A DNA stretch of 64,000 nucleotides from Tomitella fengzijianii (GTDB lineage: Bacteria; Actinomycetota; Actinomycetes; Mycobacteriales; Mycobacteriaceae), in assembly GCF_007559025.1 (NCBI RefSeq), contig NZ_CP041765.1, forward strand, positions 62,001-126,000, in the 5' to 3' direction. The translations under genes and the position numbers were made by a program. The notes below the pieces were generated by a model. That model worked only from the letters and a program-made list of their open reading frames with translations. It did not search any database and was not told where the DNA came from. Positions 1-7,925 of this stretch are shown here, one piece after another. Every line of letters begins with the position of its first letter. Position 1 is the first letter of the stretch.

Positions 1-620
1 ACCACCGCCGCATGGTGGGTGCGCTCCAAGGCGTAGCCCAGCCGGGATTCGGCGCGCTCGCGGGTGATCGGGGCGCCCTCGAGCAGCAGCGCGATCACCT
101 CGCGGTGTTCCGCCTGCGAGCCGCGGGTAAGCTCGGCGCGCTCGGACCGCATGCGCGTGGCGAGCGCGGTGACGACGTCGTCGACGAACGCCGAGATCGA
201 CTGCGACGTGACGTCGAGCAGCTCCTCCAGCTCGGCCGGATCGCGGGTGAGGGCGAAGGTGATCTTCATCCAGTACCGCCAGGCGACGCTCTGCCCTGCC
301 CGGTAGGCGTCCAGCGCCGCCTCGTCCAGGCCACGCCGCACCATGTCCCGCGCGACGGCGATCTGCGCGTCGTCCACCTGCGCCTCCACCGGCTCCCCGG
401 GGGCCCGGACGTTGGCGGCGGCCCAGGTGAGCAGGTTGGCACGGTTGGTGCGGCGGGTGGCCTCGGCGAGCACCGGGTCGTCGGCGATCCGGCTGCGCGC
501 CGGGCCGGAGAGGGTGACGGTGTCCAGGTCCGCCATCCAGGACTCGGGCACGTTGAGGGCGATCTCGGCGCCCTGCCGGATCAGCTCCCGGACGCGCGTA
601 GACGGAATCGGCCACGGCAT
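1..620 (-). CDS. PucR/CdaR-type transcriptional regulator, N-terminal part
   Basis: Reading the minus strand from ATG at 620 gives an uninterrupted frame to the window edge (206 complete codons), so the C-terminal part lies outside. The visible part looks like the N-terminal sensory region of actinobacterial PucR-like regulators. It has an early RSRIADDPVLAEATRRTN segment, an LVRRGLDEAALDAYR-like helix, a VAWRYWMKITFALT stretch, and then ELTRGSQAEHREVIALLLEG before the GGDEF-like middle domain. The C-terminal helix-turn-helix typical of the family is not in view. The gene is divergent from the monooxygenase at 752, with GTGCA-containing dyads between them, so it probably controls that gene and/or itself. 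The family assignment rests on sequence resemblance only. Confidence 0.75.
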   Translation of the reverse strand, partial: MPWPIPSTRVRELIRQGAEIALNVPESWMADLDTVTLSGPARSRIADDPVLAEATRRTNRANLLTWAAANVRAPGEPVEAQVDDAQIAVARDMVRRGLDEAALDAYRAGQSVAWRYWMKITFALTRDPAELEELLDVTSQSISAFVDDVVTALATRMRSERAELTRGSQAEHREVIALLLEGAPITRERAESRLGYALERTHHAAV

Positions 621-645
621 GCGCCCACGATAACCGGCCCCGGTG

Positions 646-689
646 GTGCACACTGCACAAGTTGCTGTGCATGTAGGTGCACATTGACA
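646..689. promoter_or_regulatory. GTGCA dyads and -35-like box between PucR-type regulator and monooxygenase
   Basis: The 131-bp divergent gap contains GTGCAC at 646-651 and 677-682, and between them a perfect inverted repeat TGCACA-N6-TGTGCA at 654-671. A TTGACA hexamer follows at 684-689, although no convincing -10 sits at the usual distance; GAGTAT at 713-718 is 23 bp away. The layout fits an operator for the divergent regulator. Binding is inferred. Confidence 0.45.
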
Positions 690-751
690 TTTCGTGCGGG
701 CACGCAGCCGTGGAGTATGGAATCAACGCAGACGACAGGGCAGGAGCGGAC

Positions 752-2299
752 ATGACGGCGACGGATCTCATCGACGGCACCACCGGCACCGGCGCGGGCG
801 GGGGCACCGAGCACCTCGACGTGGTCATCATCGGCGCGGGGATCTCCGGCATCGGTGCCGCGTACTACCTGCAGCGCGAGCATCCGCAGCGCAGCTACGC
901 GGTCCTCGAGGCGCGCGGCGGCACCGGCGGCACGTGGGACCTGTTCCGCTACCCGGGCATCCGCTCGGACTCGGACCTGCACACCTTCGGCTACGACTTC
1001 AAGCCGTGGAGCGACGACGCCGCCATCGCGCCCGCCGACAAGATCCTGTCCTACCTGCGGGAGACGGCCACGGAGTTCGGGATCGACCCGCACGTGCGCC
1101 TGCACAACAAGGTGGTCGGCGCGTCCTGGTCGTCGGCCGACGCGCGCTGGACCATCGAGATCGAGCACGCCGACACCGGAGCGCGGTCCACCGTCACTGC
1201 CAACTGGATCTTCTCCGCCGGCGGCTACTACCGCTACGACGAGGGCTTCACGCCGCACTTCGAGGGCCGCGAGCGGTTCCGCGGAACCGTGGTGCACCCG
1301 CAGCAGTGGCCGGAGGACCTCGACTACGCGGGCAAGAAGGTGGTGGTGATCGGCAGCGGGGCCACGGCCGTCACCCTGGTCCCGTCGATGTGCGACGACG
1401 CGGAGCACGTCACGATGCTCCAGCGCACCCCCACCTACATCATCCCGCTGAGCTCCGAAGACGTCGTGGCCAACACGCTGCGCAGAGTGTTCGGCGAGCG
1501 CATCTCCCACCCGGTGGCGCGCACCAAGAACATCATCCGGCAGCAGATCATGTTCCAGCTGTGCCAGCGTTTCCCGCGCCTGATGCGCCGGGCGATCCTG
1601 CGCATCAACAAGCGGCTGCTGCCCAAAGGCTATCCGGTGGAGACCCACTTCAACCCGCCGTACGACCCCTGGGATCAGCGCCTGTGCGTCGTGCCGAACG
1701 GCGACCTGTTCCGCGCCATCCGCGGCGGCAAGGCGTCGGTGGTGACCGAGCGGATCGCCGCGTTCGACGAGACCGGCATCCGCCTCGAATCCGGCGGACA
1801 CCTGGAGGCGGACATCATCATCACCGCCACCGGGCTCAACGTGCAGCCGTTCGGCGGGGTGCCGTTGACCGTCGACGGCCGCGAGATCGACCTGCACCAG
1901 ACGCGGGCCTACAAGGGGTTCATGCTCTCCGGGGTGCCCAACCTGGCGTTCGCCATCGGCTACACCAACTCGTCGTGGACGCTGAAGATCGGCATGCTGT
2001 GCGAGCACTTCTGCCGCCTGCTGGGCTTGATGGACGCCCGCGGCGCCGACACCGTGGTGCCCGAGGCGCCGGAGGGCATGCCGACGCGGCCGTTCCTCGA
2101 CTTCGCCGCCGGGTACATCCAGCGCGCGGTGGACGAGCTGCCGCAGCAGGGGGACCGGGCGCCCTGGCTGACGTCGATGAGCTATTGGGCCGACGTCAAG
2201 CTGCTGCGCAAGTCGCCCGTGGAGGACGACGAGAACCTGCGGATGAGCGCGGCCGGCGACCGCAGCGGGACCGCTGCGGCGGAGCGCGCGACGGCCTGA
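752..2299 (+). CDS. Flavin-containing Baeyer-Villiger-type monooxygenase
   Basis: A 515-aa class B flavoprotein monooxygenase. An FAD-binding GxGxxG (GAGISG, residues 28-33) is followed by GTWDLFRYPGIRSDSD, the type I BVMO signature FxGxxxHxxxWP (residues 176-187) and a second Rossmann motif GSGATA (201-206) for NADPH. Length and motif order match type I BVMOs, which insert one oxygen of O2 next to a ketone to form an ester or lactone; some relatives oxidise N or S instead. ATG 752 is chosen over an upstream frame extension because AGGAG lies 5 bases ahead of it. The gene is divergent from the PucR-type regulator and convergent with the LysR gene. The substrate is unknown; no ester hydrolase is directly coupled to it. 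Confidence 0.88.
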   Translation: MTATDLIDGTTGTGAGGGTEHLDVVIIGAGISGIGAAYYLQREHPQRSYAVLEARGGTGGTWDLFRYPGIRSDSDLHTFGYDFKPWSDDAAIAPADKILSYLRETATEFGIDPHVRLHNKVVGASWSSADARWTIEIEHADTGARSTVTANWIFSAGGYYRYDEGFTPHFEGRERFRGTVVHPQQWPEDLDYAGKKVVVIGSGATAVTLVPSMCDDAEHVTMLQRTPTYIIPLSSEDVVANTLRRVFGERISHPVARTKNIIRQQIMFQLCQRFPRLMRRAILRINKRLLPKGYPVETHFNPPYDPWDQRLCVVPNGDLFRAIRGGKASVVTERIAAFDETGIRLESGGHLEADIIITATGLNVQPFGGVPLTVDGREIDLHQTRAYKGFMLSGVPNLAFAIGYTNSSWTLKIGMLCEHFCRLLGLMDARGADTVVPEAPEGMPTRPFLDFAAGYIQRAVDELPQQGDRAPWLTSMSYWADVKLLRKSPVEDDENLRMSAAGDRSGTAAAERATA

Positions 2300-2307
2300 C
2301 CGAGCCG

Positions 2308-3228
2308 TTACCGCAGCCCGGCGGCCACGGCACGCAGGTTGTCCACCAGCACCAGCGCGGACGGGCCCAGCGGCCGGCCGGCCACCAGAGTCAGCCCCAC
2401 GCTGTGGCCGATGGTGCTCAGCGCCACCGGCAGCACACTCAGGCGCGCGTCGCTGTGCCCGATGAGGCTGGGCAGCACGGCCACCGTGTCGGTGTCGTGC
2501 AGCAGCTGCCGCACGGCGAGGAACGAGGTGGCTTCCACGCGGTTCTCCGGCAGTGGCACGCCGGCCCGTGCGAACGCCTGCTCCAGCTCGTCGCGCAGCG
2601 CCGTCTCGGTGCCAGGAAGGATCCACGGGTAGGCGTGCAGGTCGTGCAGGGTCAGCTCGTCGGCGCCGACGAGCGGATGGTGCGCCCCGGCGAACACCTC
2701 CACCTGTTCCTCGTACAGCGGGGCCCGCACGATGGAGCTCGTCGACGGGGCGGTGAGCCGGCCGATGACGAGGTCGATGCGCCCGGCTTCCAGGTCCACT
2801 AAGAGCGCATCCGGGGCACCCTCGCGCAGGACCACCGTGAGTAGCGGCCGCCGCGTCTTGAGCCGCGCGATCGCCTGGGGCAGCAGCACATTCGACCCGG
2901 CGAGGTGGGTGCCGACCACGACGGTGCCGCGATCGGCGTCCGCGAGCTCCACCACGTGCCGGCCCGCCTGCCGCAGCTGCGCGAGCACCGCACGGGCGTG
3001 GTCGGTGAATGCCGAGCCGAAGATGGTGGGCGTGACCCCGCGGGGGCCGCGCTCGTAGAGCTCCACCCCCAGGATCGACTCGATGTCCCGCAGGCTGCGG
3101 GTGGCCACCGGCTGGGTGATGTGCAGCTCCGAGGCCGCGCCGATCACGCTGCCCTGCCGGGTGAGCGCGTCGATGAGCACCAGGTGCCGGATCTTGAGCC
3201 GTCCGTCCAGCAGCTTGGGCAGGTCCAC
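2308..3228 (-). CDS. LysR-family transcriptional regulator (PcaQ/GbpR-like)
   Basis: A 306-aa LysR regulator. The N-terminal winged helix-turn-helix (about residues 8-70) reads LIDALTRQGSVIGAASELHITQPVATRSL. It is followed by a periplasmic-binding-protein-like effector domain (about 95-300). The GxxxxLLP and TLVAGRPLG features resemble the PcaQ/GbpR branch, which senses aromatic acids or sugars. The GTG at 3228 is preferred because AGGAGG precedes it by about 5 bases. The gene lies 71 bp downstream of pyruvate carboxylase on the same strand and is probably read from the same transcript. It is a candidate activator for the divergent 3-hydroxyanthranilate promoters at 7.7-7.9 kb. Its target is inferred. 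Confidence 0.85.
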   Translation of the reverse strand: MDLPKLLDGRLKIRHLVLIDALTRQGSVIGAASELHITQPVATRSLRDIESILGVELYERGPRGVTPTIFGSAFTDHARAVLAQLRQAGRHVVELADADRGTVVVGTHLAGSNVLLPQAIARLKTRRPLLTVVLREGAPDALLVDLEAGRIDLVIGRLTAPSTSSIVRAPLYEEQVEVFAGAHHPLVGADELTLHDLHAYPWILPGTETALRDELEQAFARAGVPLPENRVEATSFLAVRQLLHDTDTVAVLPSLIGHSDARLSVLPVALSTIGHSVGLTLVAGRPLGPSALVLVDNLRAVAAGLR

Positions 3229-3299
3229 TCCGCCCTCCTGGGGATCGCCGGGCCGTGTCGCCCCCGAGAGTAGCCGGTCGCGGGGGCCGTCGGCGGAGG

Positions 3300-6200
3300 T
3301 CAGGGTTCGATCACCACCAGCAGGTCGCCGCCCTCGACGTGGGCGACCTCCGTGACGGCGGCGCGCGTGACGGTGCCCGCCACCGGCGCGGTGATCGCGG
3401 CCTCCATCTTCATCGCCTCGATGCCGGCGATCACGTCGCCGGCATCGACGACGGTGCCGGGCTCCGCGCTCAGCGTGACTACGCCCGCGAACGGGGCGGG
3501 CACGTGGCCGGGCGCGAGCGGGTCGGCCTTTTCGGCGCGCGGGTGCGCGTCGTCCACCGCGCGGTCGCGCACCTGCACGGGTCGCAGCTGCCCGTTGAGG
3601 GTGCACATGACCGTGCGCATGCCGCGTTCGTCCGGCTCGGAGATCGATTCAAGCCCGACGATGAGCGTCTTTCCGGGTTCGAGCTCGATCCGGTGTTCGG
3701 CGCCCGGGTCGAGCCCGTAGAGGAACTCGTCGGACGGCAGCACCGACGTGTCGCCGTACGCGGCGCGATGGTCCGCCAGGTCGCGGGCGGGAGCGGGGAA
3801 CAGCAGGGCGCTCAGCCGGCCGCGCCGCGCCGCGCCCGGCTCGGTGAGCGCCGCGCGGTCGTCGGCGCCGAGCGGCGTCTGGTCGACGGCCGGGCGCCGG
3901 CCGACGAGCGCCTTGCCGCGCAGCGGCTCGGGCCAGCCGCCGGCCGGCTCGCCCAGGTCGCCGCGCAGGAAGCCCACGACCGAGTCGGGCACGTCGAACG
4001 CCCCGGGGTCGGCCGCGAAGTCGGCGGCCGGGGTGCCGGAACCGGCGAGGGACAGTGCGAGGTCGCCGACGACCTTGGACGACGGGGTGACCTTGATCAG
4101 CCGGCCCAGCATCCGGTCCACCTCGGTGTACGCGGTCTCGATGTCTTCGAACCGGTCGCCGAGCCCGAGGGCCACCGCCTGGGTGCGCAGATTCGACAGT
4201 TGCCCGCCCGGGATCTCGTGGGTGTACACCCGCCCGGTCGGCGCGGGCAGGCCCGCCTCGAACGGCGCGTACACCCCGCGCAGCGCCTCCCAGTACGGCT
4301 CGAGCGCGCACACCGCGCCCAGGTCCAGGCCGGTGTCCCGGTCGGTGTGGGCGGTGGCGGCGACGATCGCCGACAGCGACGGCTGACTCGTCGTCCCCGA
4401 CAACGGGGCCGCCGCCCCGTCGACCGCCGACGCCCCGGCCGCCGCGGCGGCCAGGTAGGTGGCCAGCTGGCCGCCCGCGGTGTCGTGGGTGTGCACGTGC
4501 ACCGGCACGTCAAATTCCTGTACGAGCGCGCCGACCAGGCGGGTGGCCGCCGCCGGGCGCAGCAGCCCGGCCATGTCCTTGACCGCCAGGATGTGCGCCC
4601 CGGCATCGACGAGCTCTTCGGCGATGCGCAGGTAGTAGTCCAGGGTGTAGAGGTCCTCGGCCGGATTCGCCAGGTCCCCGGTGTAGGCCAGGGCGGCCTC
4701 GGCGACGGCGGTGCCGGTGGCGCGCACCGCGTCGATGGCCGGGCGCATCTGTTCGACGTTGTTGAGGGCGTCGAAGATGCGGAAGATGTCGATGCCCGTG
4801 GCCGCGGCCTCGGCGACGAACGCGTCGGAGACGTCGGTGGGGTACGGGGTGTAGCCGACGGTGTTGCGGCCGCGCAGCAGCATCTGCAGGCAGATGTTGG
4901 GCACCGCCTCGCGTAGCAGAGCCAGCCGCTCCCACGGGTCTTCCTTCAAAAACCGCAGCGCCACATCGAAAGTCGCCCCGCCCCACGCCTCGATCGAGAG
5001 CAGTTCCGGGGTCATCCGCGCCACATACGGGGCCACCGTGACGAGATCATGCGTGCGCACCCGGGTGGCCAGCAGCGACTGGTGCGCATCCCGGAACGTC
5101 GTGTCCGTCACGCCCAGGGCCGGCTGTGCGCGCAGCGCCGCGGCGAATCCCTCGGGCCCCAGCGCGCGCAGGCGCTGCCGCGAGCCGTCCGGCGGCGCCA
5201 CGGACAGGCCGGTGGCCATCCGCTCGGCGGCGGGCAGCTTCACCGCCGGGCGCACCCCCGCGGGCCGGCCGCCATGCGGACGGTTCACCGTCACGTCGGC
5301 GAGGTACTCGAGGATCTTCGTGCCGCGATCCGCCGGGCGGCGCGAGTCGAGCAGCCCGGGATGGGTCTCGATGAACCCGGTGTCCACCGCGCCCGCGGTG
5401 AAGTCCTCGTCCTCGAGCACCGCCTGCAGGAACGGGATGTTCGTGGACACCCCGCGGATGCGGAACTCCGCCAGCGCGCGGCGGGCCCGGGTGAGCGCAC
5501 TGGCCCTGTCTGCGCCGCGGCAGGTGAGCTTGACCAGCATCGAATCGAAGTAGGCGCCCACCTCCGCGCCCACCGACGTGCCGCCGTCGAGCCGGATCCC
5601 CGCCCCGCCGGGCGTGCGGTACGCGGTGATCCGCCCGGTGTCCGGGCGGAAGTCGTTGGCCGGGTCCTCGGTGGTGATGCGGCACTGCACCGCTGCGCCG
5701 CGGATCCGGATCGACTCCTGTGTCAGCCCGATCTGCGCGAGCGTGGCCCCGGCGGCGATGCGCATCTGCGCGCCCACCAGATCGACGTCGGTGATCTCCT
5801 CGGTGACGGTGTGTTCGACCTGGATGCGCGGGTTCATCTCGATGAACACGTGCCGGCCGGCCTCGTCGACCAAAAACTCCACCGTCCCGGCGCAGGTGTA
5901 GCCGATGTGCCGGGCGAAGGCGACCGCATCCGCGCAGATCCTTTCGCGCAGAGCAGGGTCCAGATCCGGGGCGGGCGCCTGCTCGATGACCTTCTGGTGC
6001 CGGCGCTGCACCGAGCAGTCCCGCTCGTACAGGTGCACCACCTCGCCTGCCGTGTCCGCCAGGATCTGCACCTCGATGTGCCGCGGCGCGATGACCGCCT
6101 GCTCGAGATACACCGCCCCGTCGCCGAACGCGGTGGCCGCCTCATGGGAGGCGGCCTCGAGTGCAGCCCGCAACCCCGACCGGACGTCGACGCGGCGCAT

Positions 6201-6701
6201 GCCCCGGCCGCCGCCGCCCGCGACGGCCTTGACGAACACGGGGAACTCCATCGCCGCACTCTCGGCGTCCAAGGCGTCGAAGTCCAGACTCGGCGCGGTC
6301 GAGGCGAGCACCGGCAGGCCTGCCGCACGCGCCGCCTCGATGGCCCGGGCCTTGTTGCCCGCCAGCCTCAGCACCTCCGCATCGGGCCCGATGAACGCGA
6401 TCCCCGCCGCCGTGCACGCGTCGGCGAGGGCCGGGTTCTCCGAGAGGAACCCGTACCCCGGGTACACCGCGTCAGCCCCGCACTCGCGGGCCACCCGCAG
6501 GATCTCGTCGACGTCCAGATACGCGCGCACCGGATGGCCCGGCTCACCGATCTGATACGCCTCGTCGGCCTTGAGCCGGTGGGCGCTGCCGCGGTCCTCA
6601 TACGCGTAGACGGCAACGGTGCGCGCGCCGGCCTCGACCGCCGCCCGGAAGGCGCGGATCGCGATCTCGCTGCGGTTGGCCACAAGGATCTTGCTGAACA
6701 T
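3300..6701 (-). CDS. pyc: Pyruvate carboxylase
   Basis: A 1133-aa biotin enzyme that carboxylates pyruvate to oxaloacetate with ATP and bicarbonate. The domains appear in the usual order. Biotin carboxylase spans about residues 1-450 with the ATP-grasp glycine loop (AGGGGRGM). The carboxyltransferase TIM barrel begins near 530 with GVTDTTFRDAHQS. A conserved carboxylase domain follows, and then a biotinyl domain whose EAMKMEA motif places the biotin lysine at residue 1098. Full-length single-chain architecture. The frame stays open far upstream, but homology begins at ATG 6701 (MFSKILVANRSEIA) with a GAGG ahead of it. It lies 56 bp behind the arylformamidase-like gene, so both may be transcribed together from the promoter region shared with the dioxygenase operon. 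That would link pyruvate made by the meta pathway to anaplerosis. Confidence 0.96.
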   Translation of the reverse strand: MFSKILVANRSEIAIRAFRAAVEAGARTVAVYAYEDRGSAHRLKADEAYQIGEPGHPVRAYLDVDEILRVARECGADAVYPGYGFLSENPALADACTAAGIAFIGPDAEVLRLAGNKARAIEAARAAGLPVLASTAPSLDFDALDAESAAMEFPVFVKAVAGGGGRGMRRVDVRSGLRAALEAASHEAATAFGDGAVYLEQAVIAPRHIEVQILADTAGEVVHLYERDCSVQRRHQKVIEQAPAPDLDPALRERICADAVAFARHIGYTCAGTVEFLVDEAGRHVFIEMNPRIQVEHTVTEEITDVDLVGAQMRIAAGATLAQIGLTQESIRIRGAAVQCRITTEDPANDFRPDTGRITAYRTPGGAGIRLDGGTSVGAEVGAYFDSMLVKLTCRGADRASALTRARRALAEFRIRGVSTNIPFLQAVLEDEDFTAGAVDTGFIETHPGLLDSRRPADRGTKILEYLADVTVNRPHGGRPAGVRPAVKLPAAERMATGLSVAPPDGSRQRLRALGPEGFAAALRAQPALGVTDTTFRDAHQSLLATRVRTHDLVTVAPYVARMTPELLSIEAWGGATFDVALRFLKEDPWERLALLREAVPNICLQMLLRGRNTVGYTPYPTDVSDAFVAEAAATGIDIFRIFDALNNVEQMRPAIDAVRATGTAVAEAALAYTGDLANPAEDLYTLDYYLRIAEELVDAGAHILAVKDMAGLLRPAAATRLVGALVQEFDVPVHVHTHDTAGGQLATYLAAAAAGASAVDGAAAPLSGTTSQPSLSAIVAATAHTDRDTGLDLGAVCALEPYWEALRGVYAPFEAGLPAPTGRVYTHEIPGGQLSNLRTQAVALGLGDRFEDIETAYTEVDRMLGRLIKVTPSSKVVGDLALSLAGSGTPAADFAADPGAFDVPDSVVGFLRGDLGEPAGGWPEPLRGKALVGRRPAVDQTPLGADDRAALTEPGAARRGRLSALLFPAPARDLADHRAAYGDTSVLPSDEFLYGLDPGAEHRIELEPGKTLIVGLESISEPDERGMRTVMCTLNGQLRPVQVRDRAVDDAHPRAEKADPLAPGHVPAPFAGVVTLSAEPGTVVDAGDVIAGIEAMKMEAAITAPVAGTVTRAAVTEVAHVEGGDLLVVIEP

Positions 6702-6757
6702 TCGGACCTCACTGGGGATGGGAGCATTGCCGATGACGGGAGGGAGCGCTCCGGTGG

Positions 6758-7687
6758 TCAGGATGCGCCGCCGGCTTGACGCGCCGCGGCCGCGCCGGCG
6801 GTCGTCTCGAACAGGCCCGTGAGCGCACGGAACAGGGCGGTCGAGGGGTCGGCCAGGTCGAGGAACACGTCGTAGTGGTTGCGCCCGGGGATCGTCAGCA
6901 GCCGGGCGGAGGCTCTGTGCGACCACGCGTCGTGAAAGCGCCGGCTCTGCGTGAGGAACCCCTCGCCGTCGTGCTCGGCCACTGCGATCACGGCGGGTGG
7001 CAGGTAGGAATCCGCGGCTCCGGATTCGGGGTCCTGCGCGGCGGTCAACGCGGGACTGAGCGCTGGACTGAGCGCGGCGGCGGTGTCGGGGGTGAGCGAC
7101 AGCCACTCGTTGGGCGAGGCGTGCACCAGGGGGCGCAGGTCGAACAGCCCGCTGATGGGCATCGCGGCGCGGACGGCGTCGCGCGGCACGCCCATCGCCG
7201 TCTGCCAGCCGGGTGTCATCACCGCGCCCGTCAGGTGCCCGCCCGCCGAGCTGCCGCCCACGACGATCCGCCCGGTGTCCAGCCCGTATCCGCCGCCGTT
7301 GCGGTGCACCCAGGCGACGGCGGTACGCACCTGGCGGACGATCTCTTCCAGCCGCGTGCCGGGTGCGAGTCCGTAGTCGACGGTCACGGTGGCGATGCCC
7401 TCGTCGGCCAGCGGCCGGGCCATGAACGCGGTGTCGTGGCGCGACAGTGCCCGCCAGTAGCCGCCGTGGATGACGACGAACACCGGGCGCGGGGACGCGG
7501 CGGTGCCGGGCGCCCAGATGTCGAGCCGCTGCCCGCTCGCGGCGTCGTAGACGATGTCGCGGTGGCCGGCGAGCCTGCGCACCGCGTCGTCGGACCGCGA
7601 CCGGTAGGCGGCCATGTTCGCGTCGAACACCGCGGGCGTGACGGTGCGGCGAACGTTGTAAAGCGACTCGATGCGCGGGTCGATCAC
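6758..7687 (-). CDS. Alpha/beta hydrolase, arylformamidase (kynurenine formamidase)-like
   Basis: A 309-aa alpha/beta hydrolase of the hormone-sensitive-lipase/arylformamidase type. The oxyanion-hole motif is HGGYW (residues 74-78), as in vertebrate kynurenine formamidase. The nucleophile elbow GGSSAGG places the catalytic serine at 147. Likely acid and base residues are near HDGEGF and GRNHYDVF toward the C-terminus. No signal peptide is seen, so it should be cytosolic. The GTG start has AGGAGG 6 bases upstream. It is divergent from the 3-hydroxyanthranilate cleavage operon across a 238-bp control region, which supports a role in hydrolysing N-formylkynurenine or another N-acyl aromatic amine. 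A general carboxylesterase is the alternative. Confidence 0.75.
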   Translation of the reverse strand: MIDPRIESLYNVRRTVTPAVFDANMAAYRSRSDDAVRRLAGHRDIVYDAASGQRLDIWAPGTAASPRPVFVVIHGGYWRALSRHDTAFMARPLADEGIATVTVDYGLAPGTRLEEIVRQVRTAVAWVHRNGGGYGLDTGRIVVGGSSAGGHLTGAVMTPGWQTAMGVPRDAVRAAMPISGLFDLRPLVHASPNEWLSLTPDTAAALSPALSPALTAAQDPESGAADSYLPPAVIAVAEHDGEGFLTQSRRFHDAWSHRASARLLTIPGRNHYDVFLDLADPSTALFRALTGLFETTAGAAAARQAGGAS

Positions 7688-7799
7688 GTGCGCCTCCTGG
7701 TCCGACGGTGCGTAGGGGCTGTGGTGTCAGGGGGTGTGCAAGGGGACGGTTAATCCTGTGCCGCCGGACACATGCCTGTCCAATGTCGCAGCGGTGGCG

Positions 7800-7899
7800 A
7801 GGTATACCTATAACTGCATGCCTGCGGTCGCGGCAGTGCGCCGCCATAACGCCATAGCTGTTCAGGCATACCCCCTTGCGGAATGAGTATTGGAATCGC
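7800..7899. promoter_or_regulatory. Divergent control region of the nba-like operon (shared promoter element, copy A)
   Basis: The gap between the hydrolase and the dehydrogenase carries a perfect 10-bp palindrome AGGTATACCT at 7800-7809, CCATAACGCCATAGC near 7844-7858, and GGCATA at 7865-7870 followed 22 bp later (start to start) by GTATTGG (7887-7893). The GGCATA...G(C/T)ATTGG arrangement recurs upstream of the permease at 12441 and, less exactly, upstream of the hydrolase gene at 14003. It is probably a regulator site plus promoter core. The regulator could be the LysR at 2308 or the IclR at 23938. Confidence 0.5.
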
Positions 7900-7925
7900 A
7901 TGGCGATGGGGATCACAGTGGAGTC

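Noticed and set aside
581-2626. Long minus-strand frame opposite the monooxygenase.
   Set aside because: Arg/Ala/Gly/His-rich composition without motifs; the plus strand carries clear FAD and NADPH motifs.
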